From positions 1 through 54,618 of the forward strand of contig NZ_JABVWW010000020.1 in assembly GCF_013350005.1 (NCBI RefSeq): DNA of 54,618 bases, in the 5' to 3' direction. The notes under the pieces are model-generated. The model was not told the DNA's origin, searched no databases, and was given only the letters and a program-made list of their open reading frames with translations. Positions 17,808 through 25,279 of this stretch are shown piece by piece. This stretch comes from Methylocystis silviterrae (GTDB lineage: Bacteria; Pseudomonadota; Alphaproteobacteria; Rhizobiales; Beijerinckiaceae). The number at the start of each line of letters is the position of its first letter. Within the stretch, counting starts at the first letter, position 1. Made by a program: the position numbers and the translations under genes.

Positions 17808-18278
17808 TTACTTGCTGCCGAGGGTCCAAAGTCCCTTGTTCTTATCGAAGCGGAAGCCCGTCGCGTTCTTCAGCTCATCCTTGGTGGCGTTCACCGTCAA
17901 CCACCATTTGTTGTTGCGCTCAGTGGCCTTGATGTCGCTGAAGGCGACCGCAACGTCCTTTTGGCCAATGCCAAGGAAACCACCCACCGAAATGATGGCG
18001 GCGCTGATCTTACCACTGCGATCCACCACCAGATCCTTGACTTCGCCGATCTTGTTCTCCTGCGGATCGTAAATGTTCTGCTCGTGGATGTTCGAGACGA
18101 GCAGCGCGTTCTGCGGAAGCGTCGTCAGAAATTGTGGCTGCGCACCAGTCGTTCCCGTGGTCGAGCGGTCCATGGCGCCGGACGGGCGGTCCGTCGTGCG
18201 ATTCATCATCTGTTCGGCCAAAGCTGCGCCTGACAGCGTCGCGATAAGCGCGCCGGCGAGGACGTAGGACTTGAGCAT
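17808..18278 (-). CDS. Secreted PRC-barrel protein 1
   Basis: This encodes 156 residues. The signal peptide MLKSYVLAGALIATLSGAAL ends near AEQ, and a low-complexity Thr/Gly linker (NRTTDRPSGAMDRSTTGTTG) follows. A PRC-barrel domain (about 60-135) contains NIYDPQENKIGEVKDLVVDR and AAIISVGGFLGIGQKDVAVA. PRC barrels are small beta domains found in photosynthetic reaction-centre H subunits and RimM; in secreted stand-alone form their role is unknown. It is the first of three neighbouring paralogs, the other two being more alike. Confidence 0.88.
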   Translation of the reverse strand: MLKSYVLAGALIATLSGAALAEQMMNRTTDRPSGAMDRSTTGTTGAQPQFLTTLPQNALLVSNIHEQNIYDPQENKIGEVKDLVVDRSGKISAAIISVGGFLGIGQKDVAVAFSDIKATERNNKWWLTVNATKDELKNATGFRFDKNKGLWTLGSK

Positions 18279-18423
18279 GGCTGTCTCCGTGCTGTTGTTA
18301 GCGCCACAACGAACGGCCGTTCGTGTGCGCCTAGAACAAGCAACGGAGGCCGATGTTCCAAGCTTCGCGGCAGATATCCAACGGACGACCGGCCGCCGCG
18401 CGCGTCTGGAACGGTTCAGCCGA

Positions 18424-18843
18424 TCAAATCGGGTCCCACAGACCGGTGGCCTTGTCGAACTTATACGCGAGGGCCTTCTTCAGCAGGTCCTTCGTCGTAT
18501 TGAGCGTGAGCCAGGTCTTGTTGTTCTTCTGAGTGATGGTGATCGCGGATACGGGAATCGCAATATGCTTCACGCCGAGGCCGAGAAAGCCGCCGACGTT
18601 CAGCATCACGGCGTTTATGGAGCCGTCGGCGGAGAACAGCATGTCCGCAATCGAGCCGAGCTTTTTTTCATTGGGATCATAGACCGGCTGCTTGTACCAG
18701 GCGGAGACCACCGAACCATAGACCGGCAGCCTTTCGAGCGGCACGACTACAACGGTTTCGGTTTGGGCGCTTTGGGCGCCAGCCGGTAGCGGCGCGAAAG
18801 CGGCAAGAGCGAGCGAAGCTGCGACGATGACGCGTTTCAGCAT
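18424..18843 (-). CDS. Secreted PRC-barrel protein 2
   Basis: This encodes 139 residues from ATG 18843 (MLKRVIVAASLALAAFAPLP) with AAGGA upstream; an earlier in-frame start would lose the signal-peptide fit. The mature domain contains RLPVYGSVVSAWYKQPVYDP, EKKLGSIADMLF and AVMLNVGGFLGLGVKHIAIP, then NKTWLTLNTTKDLLKKALAY. The last 110 residues are closely similar to the next paralog (18919-19335), which indicates local duplication. It is probably periplasmic; the ligand is unknown. Confidence 0.88.
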   Translation of the reverse strand: MLKRVIVAASLALAAFAPLPAGAQSAQTETVVVVPLERLPVYGSVVSAWYKQPVYDPNEKKLGSIADMLFSADGSINAVMLNVGGFLGLGVKHIAIPVSAITITQKNNKTWLTLNTTKDLLKKALAYKFDKATGLWDPI

Positions 18844-18918
18844 AGAAAAGAATCCTTTTTGGAACGAGCGGCAGCCGGACTGCGCGCTACGTGAAATTCT
18901 CACAACGCGGCGCCCTTG

Positions 18919-19335
18919 CTACTTCACCTTCCAGGCGTGTTCGGCCGCATCATATTTGTAGCCGGTCGCCTTCTTCACGATGTCCTTCGTCGTATTGATG
19001 GTCAGCCAAGTCTTGTTGTTCTTTTCTGTGACCGTGATGTCGTTGGCCGGAATGGCGACGTGCTTCGCGCCGATGCCGAGAAAGCCGCCGACGTCGAGCA
19101 TGACGGCGTTGATCTCGCCGCCTGAAAACAGCATGTCGGTGATCACGCCGACTTTTTTATCGTTCAAGTCGTAGACCGGCTTTTTGTACCAGGCGGAAAC
19201 CAGCGAGCCATAACGCGGCAACGCTTCCATAGGCACGACGATCTTGCTGTCCGGCGCGGCGGTTTCCGCGTGGACAGGATGGGCGACCGCGATGGCCATG
19301 CAGAATGAGAGCGCAACAAGCAAAATTTTGTTCAT
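18919..19335 (-). CDS. Secreted PRC-barrel protein 3
   Basis: This encodes 138 residues with the signal peptide MNKILLVALSFCMAIAVAHP. The mature PRC-barrel contains LPRYGSLVSAWYKKPVYDLN, KKVGVITDMLF, AVMLDVGGFLGIGAKHVAIP and NKTWLTINTTKDIVKKATGY. It nearly repeats protein 2 block for block. It is the promoter-proximal member of a minus-strand run of three, with 75 and 145 bp gaps, so an operon is possible. A GGGAG lies 12 bases upstream of the start. Confidence 0.88.
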   Translation of the reverse strand: MNKILLVALSFCMAIAVAHPVHAETAAPDSKIVVPMEALPRYGSLVSAWYKKPVYDLNDKKVGVITDMLFSGGEINAVMLDVGGFLGIGAKHVAIPANDITVTEKNNKTWLTINTTKDIVKKATGYKYDAAEHAWKVK

Positions 19336-19383
19336 TAGACCAATCTCCCCAACTTCCTTGATACGGCTGCGATCATAGCTGAT

Positions 19384-20442
19384 TCATCGCGGCAGCACGC
19401 CCCAATAATCAAGATCAAGCAGCACAGCCGGATCCGGCTTGCCGTCAGCGCCGTGGAGCGGAAAATCGGCGCAGGGCTTGTCCTTGGTTGCGACGAGCCG
19501 CAGGCGCAAAGCGCCGATATCTTCGCGCCCGGGAATCTCCGCCTTTTCCAACACCTCCGACCAGGCGAAGACCGTGCCCCCGGCGAACAGCGGGTTGACG
19601 TGGCGTCCGCCGTTCACAGCCGAGATATGGAAGACGTTCTCCAGGCCGTTGAAGGACAACGCCCGGGCGAGGGAAATCACATGGCCGCCGTAGATGATGC
19701 GCTTGCCGAAACGGCCCTGCGCCTCATAGTACTGATTAAAATGGACTTTCGAGTTGTTCTGGTAGAGCCGAGTCGCGAGCTGGTGCTCCGCCTCCTCGAC
19801 CGTCATGCCGTCGATATGGTCGATTTTTTCGCCCTGTTCGTAATCCCCCCAAAGATAGCGGGAGCCGGCGAGCGCCTTGTCATAGGCGGCGACATTGATC
19901 GGCGGCGCGGCCTTGCCAAGTTCGGAAGGGGCGACGGACTTCGGCAGATCGGGCACGATCTCCGGTCCCACAGGGGCGTCCCTGTCGCGCTTTTTCACCA
20001 TCACCCAGCGCGCATAGCTGAGCACGGTCTCGTCGCGCTGATTGGCTCCTGTCGTGCGCACATAGACGACGCCGGTTTCCTTGTTGGAATTCTCCTTAAG
20101 GCCGATGACCTCTGAGGTCGCCGACAGCGTGTCGCCCGGATAGACGGGGATCAGAAATTTGAAATCGGCGTAGCCGAGATTGGCGATGGCGTTGAGCGAG
20201 ACGTCGGGCACGGTCTTGCCGAGCACGAGATGAAATACGAGCAGATCGTCGATCGGCGCGCGCTCATAGCCGATCGCCTGCGCAAAGGCGGTCGAGGACT
20301 GCACGGCGAAGCGCGGCAAATACAGCGCCGTATACAGTGCGACCTCGCCGACCGTGACCGTACGCGGCGCCGCGTGGCGAATGACCTGGCCGATTTTGAA
20401 GTCCTCGAAGAAATTGCCGACATTGATCTTCGACTTGCTCAT
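19384..20442 (-). CDS. mch: Mesaconyl-CoA hydratase (MaoC family)
   Basis: This encodes 352 residues built of two hotdog/MaoC domains. The N-terminal part contains NFFEDFKIGQVIRHAAPRTV, LLVFHLVLGKTVPDVSLNAI and NLGYADFKFLIPVYPGDTLS. The C-terminal part contains GEKIDHIDGMTVEEAEHQLA, TRLYQNNSKVHFN and RIIYGGHVISLARALSFNG. These match mesaconyl-CoA hydratase of the ethylmalonyl-CoA pathway, which hydrates mesaconyl-CoA to beta-methylmalyl-CoA and regenerates glyoxylate in serine-cycle methylotrophs. No other pathway gene is adjacent. The minus-strand DUF167 and YggT genes lie just upstream. Confidence 0.9.
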   Translation of the reverse strand: MSKSKINVGNFFEDFKIGQVIRHAAPRTVTVGEVALYTALYLPRFAVQSSTAFAQAIGYERAPIDDLLVFHLVLGKTVPDVSLNAIANLGYADFKFLIPVYPGDTLSATSEVIGLKENSNKETGVVYVRTTGANQRDETVLSYARWVMVKKRDRDAPVGPEIVPDLPKSVAPSELGKAAPPINVAAYDKALAGSRYLWGDYEQGEKIDHIDGMTVEEAEHQLATRLYQNNSKVHFNQYYEAQGRFGKRIIYGGHVISLARALSFNGLENVFHISAVNGGRHVNPLFAGGTVFAWSEVLEKAEIPGREDIGALRLRLVATKDKPCADFPLHGADGKPDPAVLLDLDYWGVLPR

Positions 20443-20445
20443 GTC

Positions 20446-20790
20446 CTAACCGTTTGTTGGCGCCAGCTTCGCCAGCGCGTCGAGAAAAAGCGCGGGCGCG
20501 CCCGCAACGAAAACTGTTTTGACGCGGCTGGTCGCGCCGGCGCGGATCGAAACCGCGCTCTTAGGGGTTCTTAGCGTCGCGGCGATCAGCGCGATCAGCG
20601 CCGCATTCGCCCGGCCGTTCTCCGGCGCGGCGCGCACCCGCGCCTTCAGGACGCTGCGGCCGTCGGCGAGAGTCTCCACGCCTTCGACGGCGTCGCGTCC
20701 GCCCTTTGGCGTCAGGCGCACGTAAAGCGCGACGCCCCCCGATTCGATCGCCCAGGCGGAGGATGCTTTATCCGCGCCTCCTTCACCCAA
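20446..20790 (-). CDS. DUF167 family protein (YggU)
   Basis: This encodes 114 residues: YVRLTPKGGRDAVEGVETLA, VLKARVRAAPENGRANAALI, SAVSIRAGATSRVKTVFVAG. These are the DUF167/YggU pattern, a small alpha/beta fold of unknown function. The 5' codon is TTG (no ATG available) and overlaps the end of yggT by 8 bp, implying translational coupling. The yggT-yggU pairing is widespread. Mesaconyl-CoA hydratase starts 4 bp after its stop, so the three may be cotranscribed. Confidence 0.88.
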   Translation of the reverse strand: MGEGGADKASSAWAIESGGVALYVRLTPKGGRDAVEGVETLADGRSVLKARVRAAPENGRANAALIALIAATLRTPKSAVSIRAGATSRVKTVFVAGAPALFLDALAKLAPTNG

Positions 20791-21079
20791 GCGCGTAGGC
20801 GCTGGCGCTGTTGGCGATGAGATCGCGCAGGAACTGCATGAGCAGCAGCAGAATGAGCGGAGAGATGTCGAGGCCGCCGACGCTGGGCAGCACCGAGCGG
20901 ATCGGTCCGAGCAGCGGCTCGGTCATGGCGTTCAGCCATTTCCAGATCGAATAGGCGACGTTCGAGCGCATATTGATGACGTCGAAGGCGGTGAGCCAGG
21001 ACACGACCACCGTGGCGAGCAGAATCCACCAGTAAATATCGATGATCGTGAGAAGAAGTTTGACCATTGCGTAGGACAT
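20783..21079 (-). CDS. YggT family membrane protein
   Basis: This encodes 98 residues with two hydrophobic segments (about 8-32 and 70-90) and the YggT hallmark between them (TEPLLGPIRSVLPSVGGLDI followed by SPLILLLLMQFL). YggT proteins lie in the inner membrane; they have been tied to osmotic or ion homeostasis and, in Gram-positives, to division-site placement. The start ATG (MSYAMVKLLL) is well placed. Confidence 0.9.
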   Translation of the reverse strand: MSYAMVKLLLTIIDIYWWILLATVVVSWLTAFDVINMRSNVAYSIWKWLNAMTEPLLGPIRSVLPSVGGLDISPLILLLLMQFLRDLIANSASAYALG

Positions 21080-21254
21080 GACCGGCTTCCAGCGGATGAG
21101 GTTCCGCCCTGTCTAGCCTCCCTGCCGCGCCGCGGCAATCCTTGGCCGTCCCCCTCATGCGACAAGAATTCGCGATGGCAAGCGCTTGGCGGCGCGACGG
21201 CGCGCCAACCCGATTGACAGGATATCGCCCCCCGTGTACCCCACGCGCCGGAGC

Positions 21255-21330
21255 GGGGCTGTAGCTCAGATGGGAGAGCGCTGCAATCGCACTGCAGAGG
21301 TCCGGGGTTCGATTCCCCGCAGCTCCACCA
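21255..21330 (+). tRNA. tRNA-Ala (anticodon CGC)
   Basis: The 76-nt cloverleaf has acceptor stem GGGGCTG with CAGCTCC (one G-U), D-arm GCTC...GAGC and anticodon stem CTGCA/TGCAG with loop ATCGCAC giving anticodon CGC. The T-arm is CGGGG-TTCGATT-CCCCG, and the CCA end is encoded. It decodes GCG. Confidence 0.95.
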
Positions 21331-21468
21331 GCCGTTCACGCCAAGCGGACGGCTCGCTCTTGCCGCGCAAGGCCGCCGTAATCCGCGAGACGCGCGGTGC
21401 TCGGCCGCCGCATTGTTTCGAGCGGGTCCAGCGCCATATCCGGTGAGAGAATCTCCCGGAGCGCGCCG

Positions 21469-21903
21469 ATGTATCGCAAAATTCTCCTGCCGATCGATAT
21501 CACCGAACCTGAAATGACCGACCGGGCGATCTCCGTCGCACAGGAATTGGCGAAGGCCTTCGACAGCGATATGCGCGTCGTCAACGTGCAATCGCTCCTG
21601 CCCATCTCGTTTCTCGACTACGTGCCTGAAAATTTCACCGTTCAGGTTCGTTGCGGCTTGGAGAAGGAAATAGCGGCGGTCGCCGCCAAAATCGACCGCG
21701 CGCCGGAACGCGTGTCCACGACGCTGCTGTTTGGTCCGGTCTATCAGAAAGTCTTGGCCGAGGCCGAGGAATGGGGCGCCGATCTCATCGTGCTGTGCTC
21801 GCATCGGCCGGGCATGGACCATTTTCTCATTGGCTCCAACGCAACGACCATCGTCAATCACGCGCAATGCTCGGTGCTGGTGGTGCGCGGCCCGGCGCCG
21901 TAA
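21469..21903 (+). CDS. Universal stress protein (UspA family)
   Basis: This encodes 144 residues from ATG 21469 (MYRKILLPIDITEPEMTDRA). The N-terminal strand KILLPID and the C-terminal ATP-type loop (HFLIGSNATTIVNHAQCSVL followed by VVRG) fit the G-x9-G(S/T/N) nucleotide-binding UspA subgroup. It is a cytoplasmic stress protein. It lies 138 bp after tRNA-Ala and is probably monocistronic. The frame is open upstream, but the start is set by the typical N-terminus. Confidence 0.92.
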   Translation: MYRKILLPIDITEPEMTDRAISVAQELAKAFDSDMRVVNVQSLLPISFLDYVPENFTVQVRCGLEKEIAAVAAKIDRAPERVSTTLLFGPVYQKVLAEAEEWGADLIVLCSHRPGMDHFLIGSNATTIVNHAQCSVLVVRGPAP

Positions 21904-22088
21904 GGCCCTCCATAGCTTCGGCAGCATTGGTTCGGATTCGCCATTCACGACCGCGGCGACGCCTCACGCGATGTGAACCTAAAATGGCGCCTCGGTGACG
22001 CGGCCTTCACGAAACTCTCATCACGCTCTCACATGATTTTGCTACCGACGCGTCGATGCGGCGATCAGTAATGTCTCGCGAGGATGCC

Positions 22089-22289
22089 ATGTCGAAAGAG
22101 GCGATGCAGAACGCCGGCGGTTCGGCGACGGAAAAACCTGAGAGCTACACCGGCAAGATCGTCGGCGGCGCAATCGCCGCGGCAATCGGCGGCACGATCG
22201 GCGCGCTGTTGATGGGCGGTTACGCCATCCTGCCGGCGGCGGTCGTCATCGGTCTGCTTGGCGTCGCGCTGGGCGCGGTGTTCGACTGA
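22089..22289 (+). CDS. Small two-helix membrane protein, unknown
   Basis: This encodes 66 residues. After a short polar N-terminus (MSKEAMQNAGGSATEKPESY) come two glycine-rich hydrophobic stretches (IVGGAIAAAIGGTIGALLMG and ILPAAVVIGLLGVALGAVF) that could form a hairpin in the membrane. The ATG at 22089 has GAGG six bases upstream; ATG 22071 is an alternative. Codon use fits the genome. I do not recognise a family. Confidence 0.55.
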   Translation: MSKEAMQNAGGSATEKPESYTGKIVGGAIAAAIGGTIGALLMGGYAILPAAVVIGLLGVALGAVFD

Positions 22290-22630
22290 ACAGAATTTCG
22301 CGCCGGGCGTTGCGCGCACGCGCGTCCGGCACGGAAGCGTGCGTTTCGAGTTCGCGCGTGAAAAACTTGGCGGCTGCGTCTCCCTTAACCGGCAGGCGAA
22401 GCCGCTTCTTTTTCGCTCGCCGGCTTTTTCCTCTGCCCCGAACGTTCTTGATAACTCTAATGGAATTTGATCGGCGGCCGGCTCGGCCTTTCGCTTTGCT
22501 AAAGCCAGGCGTAGGAATATGAGTGATTTCGAGGACTGCGGCCTTGGGCGGAACCGTTTCGCTCCGGTTTCGTTAGTCTTCGGAACCGGGCCTTGCTGTC
22601 GGCCCAGTTTTTTATCTGGGGAGGATAGAG
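22290..22630. other. Intergenic region upstream of the SH3 protein
   Basis: This 341-bp gap contains several short imperfect dyads (for example GGAACCG...CTCCGGTTT around 22550-22572) and an AT-rich patch TTGATAACTCTAATGGAATT near 22448 that may hold a promoter. It ends in a strong GGGGAGGATAGAG ribosome-binding site. No gene is seen. Confidence 0.4.
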
Positions 22631-23113
22631 ATGAAGAAAATTATCGGATTCGCTGCAGCGGCCGCCGTTCTGTTCGGCGCTTCCGCTTTCGCCAGCCCGC
22701 TGACCAGCGCCGCGAACGTCCGGTCTGGCCCCAGCCCGAAGTGGCCCGTCATCGGCCAGCTGCCCGCCGGCGTTGACGTCACAGTGCTCGATTGTGGCGG
22801 TGGCTGGAAACGCGACTGGTGCCAGATTCAGGCGGGGAACGTGAAAGGCTTCGTCGCCGCAGGCGTGCTCGGCACGCAGGGCAACAACGTCGACATCGCA
22901 CCGGTGACCACCAACAACGATGTCGCCATCTACAAAGGCCCTGGGGTCAACTACAAGATCATCGGCAGCATCCCCGAGAACACCACGGTCAACATCGGCT
23001 CCTGCGTTTATGGCTGGGGCGAGACGACCTGGTGCAAGGTCAATTTCGGCGGGAAAAAGGGCTACGCTCTGCAATCCGAACTGCAGCGTCAGGACTCCCT
23101 CTTCCCGATGTAA
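22631..23113 (+). CDS. Secreted protein with two bacterial SH3 domains
   Basis: This encodes 160 residues. The signal peptide MKKIIGFAAAAAVLFGASAF is cut near AFA-SP. Two SH3b repeats follow: residues about 24-80 (AANVRSGPSPKWPVIGQLPA ... GWKRDWCQIQAGNVKGFV) and about 88-150 (NDVAIYKGPGVNYKIIGSIP ... GWGETTWCKVNFGGKKGY). Each has a conserved Trp-Cys pair. Bacterial SH3 domains usually bind peptidoglycan or wall peptides in the periplasm. No catalytic domain is attached. The strong ribosome-binding site suggests high expression. Confidence 0.9.
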   Translation: MKKIIGFAAAAAVLFGASAFASPLTSAANVRSGPSPKWPVIGQLPAGVDVTVLDCGGGWKRDWCQIQAGNVKGFVAAGVLGTQGNNVDIAPVTTNNDVAIYKGPGVNYKIIGSIPENTTVNIGSCVYGWGETTWCKVNFGGKKGYALQSELQRQDSLFPM

Positions 23114-23315
23114 TCTGCGCGGCGTGGCGCTGGAACATCCCACCGCCGCGCCGCACTCTTTCGAGCGCGCCTCCGACGCCTTATGATGCCGTGCGGCCTC
23201 CCTCGGTCGCGATGAGGGCGCCGTCATTCAAGCGGGAACACACAAAGCCGTTTCGGCGCGCGTCTCGGCGCTGACGCGACGCGCGATCGCGCCAAATCCC
23301 GGCCCGTTCACCTAC

Positions 23316-24116
23316 ATGGGGACATGCAGCTATATCGTCGGAAATGGCGATGTGGCGATCATAGACCCCGGACCTGACGACCCGCGGCATGTCGAGGCGC
23401 TGCTTGCAAGCATCGGCGGCGAAAGACTGCGTTACGTGCTGGTGACCCACACGCATCGCGATCACTCGCCGGCGGCGCGCGCCTTGAAGGAGGCGACGGG
23501 CGCAATCATCGCCGGCTGCGCTCCCTACATGCCCAGCGAGTCGCGAGGCCTCGACGCCCCCAACTTCGACGCAGCCCACGATCCGATCTACGTGCCGGAT
23601 ATCGTGCTGAGGCATGGCGACACGCTCGAAATCGGCGACGCTTCGCTTGTGGCCCTGGCGACGCCGGGTCATACCGCGAACCATCTCTGCTTCGGGCTCG
23701 CGAAGGAGGAGGCGCTCTTCACCGGCGACCATGTGATGGCCTGGGCGACCACCGTGATCGCGCCGCCGGACGGCTCCATGGGCGCCTATATGGCGTCGGT
23801 CGAACAGCTGCGCGGGCGTGGTGACCGCATCTACTGGCCGGGGCACGGCGAACCGGTGCAAGATCCCCAGCGTTTTCTGCGCGCCTTGCTTCATCACCGG
23901 CGCGCGCGCGAGGCCGCCATTCTTCAGCGTCTCGAATTAGGGGACGAAACGATTGCTGAGATCGTCGCGCATATTTACGAGGGCGTCGACAAACGTCTCC
24001 ACCTCGCGGCGGCGATGACCGCCCTCGCCCATCTCGAAGATCTGATCTCGCGCGGCCTCGTCGACTGCACGGGACAGCCGGTCTTGCAGGCGCGTTTCTC
24101 GCCGCGCCGAGGCTAG
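23316..24116 (+). CDS. Metallo-beta-lactamase-fold hydrolase, 5' end uncertain
   Basis: This encodes 266 residues from ATG 23316. Zinc motifs are THTHRDHS (HxHxDH), the GHTANHL histidine, FTGDHVM (Asp) and WPGHGEPV. A C-terminal winged-helix-like region (about 190-260) resembles LACTB2-type proteins. The reading frame continues upstream with SALTRRAIAPNPGPFTY, which looks like the N-terminal region of this family, back to a TGA at 23184-23186, yet contains no ATG, GTG or TTG. The true start is therefore unclear: it may be non-standard, or the 5' end may be frameshifted. The gene ends in a 3-bp overlap with the convergent ftsB stop. Confidence 0.85.
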   Translation: MGTCSYIVGNGDVAIIDPGPDDPRHVEALLASIGGERLRYVLVTHTHRDHSPAARALKEATGAIIAGCAPYMPSESRGLDAPNFDAAHDPIYVPDIVLRHGDTLEIGDASLVALATPGHTANHLCFGLAKEEALFTGDHVMAWATTVIAPPDGSMGAYMASVEQLRGRGDRIYWPGHGEPVQDPQRFLRALLHHRRAREAAILQRLELGDETIAEIVAHIYEGVDKRLHLAAAMTALAHLEDLISRGLVDCTGQPVLQARFSPRRG

Positions 24117-24442
24117 GGCGCGCCCGGCGCCGGCAAAAAGATCACGACGTCGTTCTTGTGCGTCCGCCCCAGTCGCTTGCGCGCCTCCTCCTCGAGGATG
24201 TCGGCGTCCACGGTTTCACCCTTGATGAGCGCCAAGCGGCTTTCCCAGTGCATGCGTTGAAGCTTGAGCAGGTTGCGCTCGAAACGCAACTGCTCGAGCT
24301 TCTGCTCGTATTCTTCACCAATCTTCAGCCCGCGCTGACCGTTAACGCCGTGCCAGATGAAATAGGCGGCCATGACGCCAGCCACTGTATAGAGGCTGAG
24401 CGGGAACACGAGCGTATGAATCAGGACTCGGAGCCGATGCAT
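24113..24442 (-). CDS. ftsB: Septum formation initiator FtsB/DivIC-like
   Basis: This encodes 109 residues. The N-terminal membrane helix (about 8-30, LIHTLVFPLSLYTVAGVMAA) is followed by a coiled coil (about 38-75, LKIGEEYEQKLEQLRFERNL) and LIKGETVDADILEEEARKRL, the typical FtsB/DivIC layout. It links the early and late divisome in the inner membrane with FtsL and FtsQ. It is downstream of popZ on the same strand, with a perfect CtrA box in between. Its stop overlaps that of the convergent hydrolase gene. Confidence 0.9.
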   Translation of the reverse strand: MHRLRVLIHTLVFPLSLYTVAGVMAAYFIWHGVNGQRGLKIGEEYEQKLEQLRFERNLLKLQRMHWESRLALIKGETVDADILEEEARKRLGRTHKNDVVIFLPAPGAP

Positions 24443-24467
24443 GGCCGCGAGGATAGCTTCGACCCGT

Positions 24468-24482
24468 TTAAAGCGTCGTTAA
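24468..24482. promoter_or_regulatory. Perfect CtrA box between popZ and ftsB
   Basis: The sequence is TTAA-AGCGTCG-TTAA, again an exact TTAA-N7-TTAA. It ends 26 bp upstream of the ftsB start and overlaps the popZ stop codon (24479-24481). Position and motif suggest cell-cycle control of ftsB by CtrA; binding is untested. Confidence 0.6.
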
Positions 24483-25141
24483 GGCTGACTCGATTTGCGG
24501 GCCGAGGCCGCCAGGCGGTTTGCAGGCCGCGCCAGCCGCTCGATTTCGGCGCGCACCAGCTGCTCCACGAGCGCAGGCAGATTCGCCTCGAGCCATTGCT
24601 GCAGTATCGGCTGCAGCATCTCTTTTGCGCATCTGTCGAGAATATCGCTCTCGCTGAACGCTACGCCAGCGGCGAGCGCTTGAAATTTTGACGCCACCGT
24701 CGCAGCGGACTCGTCCGAAAGCAACGCCCTATCCCCGACCGGCGCAACATCGCAAATCTCCATGCCCGGCTCCTGGCGCTCAACCACGCGTTCAATCTCA
24801 GATGACTCTTCGGCTTCCGTCCGTTCGGGTCCCGTCTCCTGAGGAGCGGCGCCGGCGACATACACCAGCCGAACGTCCCTTGCTTCCTCGATCCCGTCGA
24901 GGTCGTCGTCAATGAACGGCGGTTCGTCCTGGCGTCTCTCGAGCACGGGCGCCGGATAGGCGTTGCGCGCCGCGTCGATATCGCGCGCGCGGCGGCGATC
25001 ATCGCGACGCGCGCCCGGCAGGCTGTCGTCATCGGCGATGATACGACGGATGGAAGCGAGAATTTCCTCCATTGACGGCTCGTTCGCGCGCGCTTCGTCT
25101 TGCAACGAATGCGACGGGGCGGATGCGTTCGCTGCGCTCAT
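24479..25141 (-). CDS. popZ: Polar organizing protein PopZ (DUF2497)
   Basis: This encodes 220 residues from ATG 25141 (MSAANASAPSHSLQDEARAN). It has three parts as in PopZ: a conserved N-terminal helix (EPSMEEILASIRRIIADDD, about 19-37), a long acidic disordered middle (about 40-140), and C-terminal helices (ILDRCAKEMLQPILQQWLEA followed by NLPALVEQLVRAEIERLARP). PopZ forms a polymeric matrix at cell poles and anchors ParB and cell-cycle regulators. It sits downstream of tolC, a conserved neighbourhood in Hyphomicrobiales. The usual downstream valS is absent; ftsB is there instead. Confidence 0.92.
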   Translation of the reverse strand: MSAANASAPSHSLQDEARANEPSMEEILASIRRIIADDDSLPGARRDDRRRARDIDAARNAYPAPVLERRQDEPPFIDDDLDGIEEARDVRLVYVAGAAPQETGPERTEAEESSEIERVVERQEPGMEICDVAPVGDRALLSDESAATVASKFQALAAGVAFSESDILDRCAKEMLQPILQQWLEANLPALVEQLVRAEIERLARPANRLAASARKSSQP

Positions 25142-25279
25142 GGAGTTCTGCCGCTTTGCGCGAAAGGGCCGCGCATGAGGGTGGACCGGATCTCTGACCG
25201 CGCTAAACTCGCGAATCAACTCGGTCCGAACGAATTCCACACTTTTCGCGCTATGATGTCACCCGCATTCGCGAAATTC

